From Thermodesulforhabdus norvegica (lineage in GTDB: Bacteria; Desulfobacterota; Syntrophobacteria; Syntrophobacterales; Thermodesulforhabdaceae): DNA of 64,000 bases. Numbering within the stretch: position 1 is the stretch's first letter; every line of letters begins with the position of its first letter. Location: contig NZ_FOUU01000009.1 of assembly GCF_900114975.1 (NCBI RefSeq), forward strand, positions 39,931 through 103,930. The letters are read 5' to 3'. A model generated the notes under the pieces. That model was not told the DNA's origin. It was given only the letters and a program-made list of their open reading frames with translations, and did not search any database. Made by a program: the position numbers and the translations under genes. Positions 57,378 through 64,000 of the stretch are shown piece by piece.

Positions 57378-58142
57378 ATGAACTTCGATAAAAGTACAGC
57401 GCTGGTCACAGTTCTGGTCCTCTTCACGATAGAGCTTGCTATATTCCTGGCCGCTGCAAGCCAGTCAGGAATAAAATATCGCACAATTATAGAAGACGAT
57501 AAAGGAAGAATATTATACGAAACCCCGGGAAAGGGATTGTCTTATTATGAGGAAATGAGTTTGCGTGATACTATTGGCCCCATTGAGAACTATCGCGTTC
57601 GAGTGATATCCCATTACGTTAACTTTCCCTTTACTGCATGGCTTTCCGCTTCCATTGGGGTTCCGGTCGGCCTGATGCTTGTCTATGCACTAATTATGCG
57701 AATCCACAAAGCGGTTACGGAAACCCAATCCATATCGCGCGATTTAGACGAAATCAAAAGCCCCGGAAAAGGGCTGAAAGGTCTTCTTTCTTTTTTCCAC
57801 TCCCTTTCGGTTTTCCACATTGCGGTTATAGTTTTTTTATCGGCACTCTTCCTGTGGTTTGTACCGTACATAACCGTACGCACCGTAACCGGCGTGGTGC
57901 ATTTTGTAAAAGAAAACATGGTAATTTTTATTTTGCTCCTGGTGTCCTTCCTTGTCCTGATCGGATGGGCTATTTACCTGATGTACCGGCTGGCAAGGGA
58001 GATGCTCCGGTATCGGTACGAAATTATAAAATTACAGCTTGAAAAAGCCTCGGAATACGGAGACGATTACGGTAAGCTACTACCGGGATTTTCAGAGAAA
58101 CAACTGGAAAACAAAAAGGATAGATCTCATGAGGTGGTTTAG
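57378..58142 (+). CDS. Four-helix membrane protein upstream of ftsI
   Basis: 254 residues from the ATG at 57378; a TTG 12 bases before is equally possible by Shine-Dalgarno spacing. Four hydrophobic segments: TALVTVLVLFTIELAIFLAA, SASIGVPVGLMLVYALIM, FHIAVIVFLSALFLWFVP, and VIFILLLVSFLVLIGWAIYL. The region between TM1 and TM2 is likely periplasmic. No known domain. The stop overlaps the next gene by 14 bases. Confidence 0.75.
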   Translation: MNFDKSTALVTVLVLFTIELAIFLAAASQSGIKYRTIIEDDKGRILYETPGKGLSYYEEMSLRDTIGPIENYRVRVISHYVNFPFTAWLSASIGVPVGLMLVYALIMRIHKAVTETQSISRDLDEIKSPGKGLKGLLSFFHSLSVFHIAVIVFLSALFLWFVPYITVRTVTGVVHFVKENMVIFILLLVSFLVLIGWAIYLMYRLAREMLRYRYEIIKLQLEKASEYGDDYGKLLPGFSEKQLENKKDRSHEVV

Positions 58143-58581
58143 AAAATCTTCTCAGAGGCAAGGAGCCGACGCTTCTTCTGCGGAAAAATCCCAAATCAAT
58201 CAGGGTATAGGCTATATGTACGCAATTATGGGGCTTCAGGTAGTCTTTGCCCTTGCTATGGTTGTAATCATGCTCTTCATCGGTAAAGTGATCGCCACAC
58301 CCTGGTGGGTGTTTGCCGCAATGTTTGTCGGAGTATGCTCGGTCTGTGTTTATGTTTATCGGAAGATAAAGAAAAAAATAATCGCCTTTAAGACGGCACT
58401 TCAGGGTCTTGACCTTTCCGACAAAAATTACGAGATCAGCGTTATGGGCGGCATGCTCACAATGAGGATTGAACACAACCCTCGAAGACTTCTTGAAGCT
58501 TCTTCCGTGGAAGTCCGTCCTGCACTACCCGGCTCTTCGGAAGAAGCCTCCAGTGAGAGACCAGGTCAGAGAGTATCCTGA
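58129..58581 (+). CDS. Small membrane protein before ftsI
   Basis: 150 residues from the ATG at 58129, overlapping the previous gene. Two membrane helices (YAIMGLQVVFALAMVVIMLF and PWWVFAAMFVGVCSVCVYVY) with a basic stretch after the second, and a Ser/Glu-rich tail. Not recognised. Its position between a membrane protein and ftsI is that of ftsL in the division cluster, but ftsL has one helix and a coiled coil, which this lacks. Confidence 0.7.
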   Translation: MRWFRKSSQRQGADASSAEKSQINQGIGYMYAIMGLQVVFALAMVVIMLFIGKVIATPWWVFAAMFVGVCSVCVYVYRKIKKKIIAFKTALQGLDLSDKNYEISVMGGMLTMRIEHNPRRLLEASSVEVRPALPGSSEEASSERPGQRVS

Positions 58582-58590
58582 AAAAACGGC

Positions 58591-60324
58591 ATGGGAAGGA
58601 AGCTGAAAAAAGATAATCCGAAACGATACAGTCTGGTTCTGGCCGTCCTGCTGATTTCTTCCCTGACGGGCATGATGGCTCTCCTCATTTCCGCCCTAAA
58701 AATTCAGGTCTTTGAACATTCAAAATGGTTAGAACGATACGATGCACAGGTTTTCGCATCATCCAAAGATCCTTCATCAAGACGAGACATAGTGGATAGA
58801 TATGGTCGCCCATTGGCCGTCACGGTCATGCAGCCATCCGTGTTTGCCGATCCTGCTTTCGTGTCAGACCCCGATGAGACGGCCAGAATTGTTTCCTCCG
58901 TATTGGGTCTGAAGTCTGAAAAAATCAGAAAAAAACTGAAAGCAAAAAAAAGATTCCTCTGGATTAGACGCAACATATCAGACCTTCAGGCACGGGCCTT
59001 AATCGCAAGGAAACTTCCCGGAATATATGTAGTTTACGAGCACCGGCGATTTTATCCCATGAGAAGCCTTGCCGGACAGCTAATCGGTTTCGTCGGAACG
59101 GATGGGCACGGACTTGAAGGCATCGAAAAAGAGTTTGACAGTCTCATGATTATTAAAGGGAACAAGAAAAGGTTTGTGCGGGACGCACTGGGGCGTCAGG
59201 TTGTGGAAGAGGAGGTCCCTTCCACAGAGACCAACGAGCCGCTAAAACTGACAATTGATTCTTATATCCAGCGGGTTGCGGAAGCGGCAACTGAAAAAAT
59301 TGCTCAAAAATACAACCCGGAGTCAGCCCAGGTCGTGATAATTGATCCCAGAACCTTTGAAATTCTGGCCGTGGTTAACTGGCCCTTTTTTGACCCCAAT
59401 GCCTTCCATGCCTATCCCCCGGAAATACGCAGAAACAGGGCCTTTTTGGACCTGTTTGAACCAGGATCATCTGTAAAGCCAATTCTAGTTGCCGGAGCTC
59501 TGGAAGAAAACCTTGCAAGCACCAATGATATAGTATTTTGCGAGAACGGTTCATTTCATGTCCCCGGCCATACTATAAAAGACGTTCACCCCTATGGATG
59601 GCTGACCCTCACCCAGGTCGTGAAATATTCGAGTAACATCGGGGCGGCAAAGCTGGCGTTTCAGTTAGGTGCCGAAAAATATTATCAATACCTGCTCAAA
59701 TTCGGTTTTGGTCAGCCCACCGGTGTTGAGTTTCCCGGCGAGGCGGCCGGCATAATTCGGGACTGGAAGCTCTGGCGGCCCCTTGATCTTGCAACCTCCG
59801 CCTTTGGGCAGGGAATAGCTGTAACGGCCTTGCAGCTCTGTTCCGCCTTTGCCACCATAGCAAACGGCGGAATTAAAAAAACCCCTTATCTCCTGAAGTC
59901 CGGTCACAACCACGCAGACGAGAAGGCCCTGCGGGTGATTTCAAGTCAAACCTCCAGAATCCTTACAACAATGCTCATTGAAGTAACTCTTGAAGGAGGT
60001 ACCGGAGCGAGGGCATCTGTGCCGGGCTATAGGGTTGCCGGAAAAACCGGAACCGCCCAGCGTATCGACCCGTCAACCGGTAAATACTCGGACAAACAAT
60101 TTTCTTCCATTTTTGTCGGCTTTGCACCGGCCGAAGATCCCAGGATCACTGTGGCTGTTGTGGTACACTCACCTCAGGGAGCAAGTTACGGGGGTATTGT
60201 AGCTGCACCCGTATTTAGAGAGATAGTGGCTAATGTCCTTCCTTACCTGGGAATTCCCGCAAAAAACGAAGCTGTACAGGCATCGGATATTCAAGTGAGG
60301 TACAAACATGACCGAAAGACATGA
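58591..60324 (+). CDS. ftsI: Penicillin-binding protein, division transpeptidase type
   Basis: 577 residues. One N-terminal membrane helix (SLVLAVLLISSLTGMMALLI), a dimerisation domain (RRDIVDRYGRPLAVTVMQPS), and a transpeptidase domain with the SxxK serine in FEPGSSVKPI, SxN in YSSNIGAAK and KTG in AGKTGTAQ. It cross-links septal peptidoglycan. The PASTA domains of Gram-positive homologues are absent. Overlaps murE by 17 bases. Confidence 0.94.
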   Translation: MGRKLKKDNPKRYSLVLAVLLISSLTGMMALLISALKIQVFEHSKWLERYDAQVFASSKDPSSRRDIVDRYGRPLAVTVMQPSVFADPAFVSDPDETARIVSSVLGLKSEKIRKKLKAKKRFLWIRRNISDLQARALIARKLPGIYVVYEHRRFYPMRSLAGQLIGFVGTDGHGLEGIEKEFDSLMIIKGNKKRFVRDALGRQVVEEEVPSTETNEPLKLTIDSYIQRVAEAATEKIAQKYNPESAQVVIIDPRTFEILAVVNWPFFDPNAFHAYPPEIRRNRAFLDLFEPGSSVKPILVAGALEENLASTNDIVFCENGSFHVPGHTIKDVHPYGWLTLTQVVKYSSNIGAAKLAFQLGAEKYYQYLLKFGFGQPTGVEFPGEAAGIIRDWKLWRPLDLATSAFGQGIAVTALQLCSAFATIANGGIKKTPYLLKSGHNHADEKALRVISSQTSRILTTMLIEVTLEGGTGARASVPGYRVAGKTGTAQRIDPSTGKYSDKQFSSIFVGFAPAEDPRITVAVVVHSPQGASYGGIVAAPVFREIVANVLPYLGIPAKNEAVQASDIQVRYKHDRKT

Positions 60325-61960
60325 AGGGGGTTCGAAAAATCGGGCACTTCGGGAATTGCTTTCCCTCTTAAACCCGGTACATGTGCTGGGAGATACCTCT
60401 ATATCCCCGGGAAGCCCATGCACAGACAGCCGCAAGCTTCGCCAGGGCGACATCTTCGTGGCCCTAAAAGGAAGCAGGACAGACGGGCATAAGTTCATTG
60501 GTGAAGCCGTCCGCAAAGGCGCTTCTGTAATTGTGTACGATAATGAGAAAGCTTTGAAAGAACAGCTGGCGATGTTTGAAGGCACCGCAAAGGATGCCCT
60601 TCCGGTTTTGGTCAGAGTAGAAGATACCGCAAAAATATTGCCTCTCCTCACCGCAGCATATTACCAACATCCCTCATCTTCTCTCAAGCTTATAGGAATT
60701 ACGGGAACCAACGGAAAAACCACTACAAGTATATTGATTCAATCAATCTTATCTGAAGCCGGATTTTCCGTCGGAAGGATTGGAACGCTGGGTTACTGCT
60801 GGGGTTCAAATCATATTGAAGCTCACCTTACCACTCCAGACCCATGTGCACTTCATGGAATACTGCAACAAATGTATAAAGACGGTGTTAACATTGCGGT
60901 GATGGAGGTTTCCTCCCACGCTCTGCATCAGCACCGAGTGGCGGGATGTCTTTACGACGTAGCCGTCTTTACCAACCTCTCTCAAGACCACCTGGACTAT
61001 CACCGCACAATGGAAGAATATTTCCGTTCAAAATTAAGACTTTTTACCGAATATCTCAAAGCCAATGGAATCGCGGTCGTTAACATCGATGATCAGTGGG
61101 GAAGAAAAATACTCGAGCATCTTGAGTCAAAAGGCAGAAACGAAAAAATAGTTACCTACGGTATTGAAAGTTACGATGCCGAAATCAGTGCGGAAGACGT
61201 GTGCTATTCTCCAGACGGTTTGGAATTCCGCATAAAATCATCGCTCAGCACAGATCACGACGAAATCAACTACAAAGTATCATCAGGGCTTTTGGGTAAG
61301 CTTAACGTTTACAACATCCTTTCAGCTGTGGCCGCCACACTGGCATTTAACGTACCCCTGGAGTCCGTCCTGAAGGGGATAGAAAAGGTTCGTTCGGTTG
61401 ACGGAAGGCTCCAGCGCATTGCAACGCCCAACGGTTTTTCGGTAATCGTAGACTATGCACACACACCCGATGCAATGGAAAAGGCCTTATCCTGCGTCCG
61501 GGAATGGACTAAAGGAAGACTTATCGTGGTATTCGGTTGTGGAGGAGACCGGGACAGGACAAAAAGACCCTTAATGGCACAGGTTGCCTCGAAATTTGCA
61601 GACCTAATAGTGATTACCAGCGACAACCCACGAACTGAGGCACCAGAACGGATAATAGAAGACATTATTGCGGGTATGCCCGTGACATGGCAAAAATTCT
61701 CAGCGGATGAATCTCATTTTTCAGCCCCTAAATCGAAAAGTTACACAATCGAAGTAGACAGGCGACAGGCAATTCATATTGCCATCAATGTCGCCAGACC
61801 CGGCGATACCGTATTCATAGGAGGTAAAGGTCACGAAACCTACCAGATTATAGGTCAGGAGAAAATCCCCTTCGACGATCGTCTTGTTGTAAAGGAGTAT
61901 CTGGATCGTTGTTGTCACTTAACCAGTGCTGATATTCGGTTTCATAAATGTAAAGAATAA
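60308..61960 (+). CDS. murE: UDP-MurNAc-tripeptide synthetase
   Basis: 550 residues, somewhat long. ATP loop GITGTNGKTTTSILIQ, the HALHQHRVAGCLYD region, DYAHTPDAMEKAL, and the DNPRTEAPERIIEDI motif that marks meso-diaminopimelate specificity. It adds the third residue of the stem peptide in the cytoplasm. The usual protein would end near VVKEYLDRC; another ~18 residues follow, read inside the convergent AI-2E permease gene. Confidence 0.94.
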   Translation: MTERHEGGSKNRALRELLSLLNPVHVLGDTSISPGSPCTDSRKLRQGDIFVALKGSRTDGHKFIGEAVRKGASVIVYDNEKALKEQLAMFEGTAKDALPVLVRVEDTAKILPLLTAAYYQHPSSSLKLIGITGTNGKTTTSILIQSILSEAGFSVGRIGTLGYCWGSNHIEAHLTTPDPCALHGILQQMYKDGVNIAVMEVSSHALHQHRVAGCLYDVAVFTNLSQDHLDYHRTMEEYFRSKLRLFTEYLKANGIAVVNIDDQWGRKILEHLESKGRNEKIVTYGIESYDAEISAEDVCYSPDGLEFRIKSSLSTDHDEINYKVSSGLLGKLNVYNILSAVAATLAFNVPLESVLKGIEKVRSVDGRLQRIATPNGFSVIVDYAHTPDAMEKALSCVREWTKGRLIVVFGCGGDRDRTKRPLMAQVASKFADLIVITSDNPRTEAPERIIEDIIAGMPVTWQKFSADESHFSAPKSKSYTIEVDRRQAIHIAINVARPGDTVFIGGKGHETYQIIGQEKIPFDDRLVVKEYLDRCCHLTSADIRFHKCKE

Positions 61961-62990
61961 CCATAAGGAATCCCAAAATCAGGGGGCCGTAAATAATCCC
62001 AAGAAGTCCGAAGTAATTCATGCCCCCCATTATTGCTATAAAAACTAGAAAAGTGGACGAGCCGTTTTTTCCTCGCATGAAAATCGGCCTGACGAAATTA
62101 TCTATAAGCCCGACCAACAAAGCACACCACAAAACAAGAAACAGTGCGGACTTCCATTTACCCAGAAGTAAGAGATATGCCGATGCAGGAATCCATACCA
62201 TGGCAGTACCCATAACGGGAATAAGAGAGGCAAGACCCATCATTGTGCCCCAGAACAGGGCAGGAATCCCAACAATAGCGAGACCTATGCCGCCGGCAAG
62301 CCCCTGTGCTCCGGCAGTTGCAAGAGTCCCGATAAATGCCGACCTTGTAACCTCTCTCACACGCTCTATAATGCGATCTTCCTGATCTTCTCTCAAAGGG
62401 GACAGATCCTTCAAGCGACGAATAATTCTTTCATAGTCCCTTATTATGTAAAACGCAAACATCGTCATAATGATAAACTGAAGAGACAATTCCACGGCAT
62501 TCCCGATAAAAGCAGTTCCCTGAGAAACGACAAATTGAGCTATGTACTGGGTAAGTTTAACGGCATATTGGGTTACTTCATCGCTCCGAAAATGAAGAGA
62601 CTCAAGACCAAATCTTTCGGTTAAGGGTTTTATTTTCTGGAGCAATTCGCTAACAAAAGGGCTTTCCAGAAGTTGTTGCACTCCGCCTGACCTCACCCAC
62701 CCGTTTATCTTCACGATAACATCAAGAGCCTGAGTTATCAGTGCAGAGACGAAGAACATAACGGGAACGAGGATTACAATAACGACAGAGGCAACAATAA
62801 TCGCAGTGGCAAGAGTTCTTCGACGGCCCAAACGAGATTCAATACGAATCCTAAGTGGAGCAAGTAAGGCGCCTATAAGAAAAGCAATCACTATAGAATG
62901 GATAAAAGGTTTAATTATGAGATAAGTGAGATACAAAATAAGCGAAAGAAGCAGAAGAATAAAAACCCTTGAGCCAGTGGAGCTTTTCAT
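61848..62990 (-). CDS. AI-2E-family (UPF0118) permease
   Basis: 380 residues with about eight hydrophobic helices, opening with LLLLSLILYLTYLIIKPFIH and including the characteristic central region VGIPALFWGTMMGLASLIPV and the MGGMNYFGLLGIIYGPLILG segment. Members export autoinducer-2 or other small molecules or act as Na+/H+ antiporters; the substrate here is unknown. Its last ~37 codons overlap the murE end on the other strand by 113 bases. Confidence 0.88.
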   Translation of the reverse strand: MKSSTGSRVFILLLLSLILYLTYLIIKPFIHSIVIAFLIGALLAPLRIRIESRLGRRRTLATAIIVASVVIVILVPVMFFVSALITQALDVIVKINGWVRSGGVQQLLESPFVSELLQKIKPLTERFGLESLHFRSDEVTQYAVKLTQYIAQFVVSQGTAFIGNAVELSLQFIIMTMFAFYIIRDYERIIRRLKDLSPLREDQEDRIIERVREVTRSAFIGTLATAGAQGLAGGIGLAIVGIPALFWGTMMGLASLIPVMGTAMVWIPASAYLLLLGKWKSALFLVLWCALLVGLIDNFVRPIFMRGKNGSSTFLVFIAIMGGMNYFGLLGIIYGPLILGFLMVILYIYETEYQHWLSDNNDPDTPLQQDDRRRGFSPDL

Positions 62991-63002
62991 GGGAATTTTC
63001 CG

Positions 63003-63572
63003 TTATTCGGATTGGGCCATGGACCTAAGACGGTGAGCCTCTTCCGTTCTTCCAAGCCTCATCAAAATCTCGGACTTCAAAAGATAAGCCTTTTTAAGCC
63101 TCTCAGGCCGCCCTTCAAAAATCAAAATAGCCCTATCTACAAAAGTCAGAGCTCTGTTATGATTGCCTTTAAGTTCCCAGCATCTTGCCATTTCATAGAA
63201 GGCTTCACCGTTGTATGCGTCGATCTCGATGGCCCGTTCCAGCAAGCCAAGAGCCTCATCAACCTGACCTGATAGGGCAAGATTTCTGGCTCGATCCACC
63301 AACTCGGCAGAAGCAATTCGTTGAGGAGATTTTTCTTCGGGAACACGAGGTCCCCCCGCGGTTGAGGACGGTTGAGAATAAGTTTCTACCGGTCCTGCGG
63401 ACTGAACTTCAGGTCCCTTCGTGGCCGGCCTCGTGGAAGGATAAGATGGAACTGAGGCCTGTTTCTTAGGTGGTGGAGGGTAAGGAGGAAGGGTATAATA
63501 GGCAGGGGAGCAGGCTGTAAAGCAAACCAGCGAAAGCATTAGTAGAAAACGCTTTAAACCTACAAAAAACAC
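63003..63572 (-). CDS. TPR lipoprotein
   Basis: 189 residues from the GTG at 63572, preferred because GGAGG lies six bases before it and the protein then begins with a proper signal peptide (FVGLKRFLLMLSLVCFTAC) ending in a lipobox cysteine. A proline-rich stretch follows (YYTLPPYPPPPKKQ), and then TPR helices (NLALSGQVDEALGLLERAIE, GEAFYEMARCWELKGNHNRA). It is probably outer-membrane attached. The upstream region carries the 5S rRNA 50 bases away. Confidence 0.82.
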   Translation of the reverse strand: MFFVGLKRFLLMLSLVCFTACSPAYYTLPPYPPPPKKQASVPSYPSTRPATKGPEVQSAGPVETYSQPSSTAGGPRVPEEKSPQRIASAELVDRARNLALSGQVDEALGLLERAIEIDAYNGEAFYEMARCWELKGNHNRALTFVDRAILIFEGRPERLKKAYLLKSEILMRLGRTEEAHRLRSMAQSE

Positions 63573-63614
63573 AGGAGTCCTCCGGAAAATCCGAAAAAGG
63601 CAAGACCTTAACAA

Positions 63615-63621
63615 TAAAAAA
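63615..63621 (-). terminator. T-run terminator directly after 5S rRNA
   Basis: On the minus strand the closing stem of 5S rRNA (CCGATCC) is followed at once by TTTTTT, so the mature stem with the T-run serves as an intrinsic terminator of the rRNA operon. Confidence 0.7.
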
Positions 63622-63741
<120 letters not shown>

Positions 63742-63807
63742 TCTTCTTTATTTCTTCCCGGAATAGGGGTTTCTTTCTGCGCTCAGCGGACAGTCCTGAC
63801 TTTTTGA

Positions 63808-64000
<193 letters not shown>

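Noticed and set aside
58129..58581. ftsL
   Set aside because: The position fits, but the protein has two helices and no leucine-zipper-like coiled coil.

Overview
The window looks like chromosome from a Desulfobacterota bacterium, probably a sulfate reducer or syntroph of the Syntrophobacter type. The main evidence is a small secreted tetraheme cytochrome c3, a biotin-dependent oxaloacetate/pyruvate carboxyltransferase beside malate dehydrogenase, a Gram-negative envelope (MlaA, MlaC, lipoproteins, a TolC-type channel), and meso-DAP-type MurE. This placement is an inference from gene content; there is no taxonomic marker here other than the rRNA ends.

Layout. (1) 1-7.3 kb is a GC-rich accessory block: the 3' part of a helicase-DUF1998-nuclease gene, a Phd/VapC-type toxin-antitoxin pair, the C-terminal remnant of a type I restriction subunit HsdR, and decayed sequence. 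(2) 7.3-8.8 kb holds a pyrimidine-dimer glycosylase-like gene and a DUF4236-TPR gene, then ssrA (tmRNA) on the minus strand. (3) 9.5-20.2 kb is housekeeping: HAD phosphatase, the moxR-DUF58-transglutaminase set following purM, mltG with a sugar nucleotidyltransferase, and a fabD-mlaC-radC-ABC ATPase string. (4) 20.2-36.6 kb is a second accessory block: repeats, an MNT/HEPN pair, a compact operon with E1-like and E2-like proteins and a metallo-beta-lactamase-fold protein, an integron-type gene cassette with a recognisable attC, a truncated peroxiredoxin, an RND efflux operon, a CcdA/thioredoxin pair and a dead IS5-family element. It ends near tRNA-Lys. (5) 36.9-57 kb is backbone again: XRE-cupin regulator, mdh, the carboxyltransferase, NfeD/slipin, uracil-DNA glycosylase, coaBC, ftsH, mlaA, cobT, an acyl-CoA synthetase with a membrane partner, cytochrome c3 and cheR. 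(6) 57-64 kb holds two small membrane proteins, ftsI and murE, a convergent AI-2E-family permease, a TPR lipoprotein, and the 5S and 3' end of 23S rRNA on the minus strand.

The most unusual segment is 21.0-25.3 kb. An MNT nucleotidyltransferase and a frameshifted HEPN gene lead directly into a ThiF/E1-like protein whose glycine loop is shortened, a cysteine-containing protein with weak FtsZ-C-like resemblance, an E2-like domain with an HPN...C motif fused to a zinc ribbon and a tail of ten cysteines in seventeen residues, and a metallo-beta-lactamase-fold hydrolase. No JAB peptidase and no obvious ubiquitin-like protein is present. I read it as a candidate ubiquitin-like conjugation operon of an unusual kind.

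Both accessory blocks lie on the 3' side of a stable-RNA gene (ssrA and tRNA-Lys), as expected for genomic islands, although no integrase gene is visible in the window.
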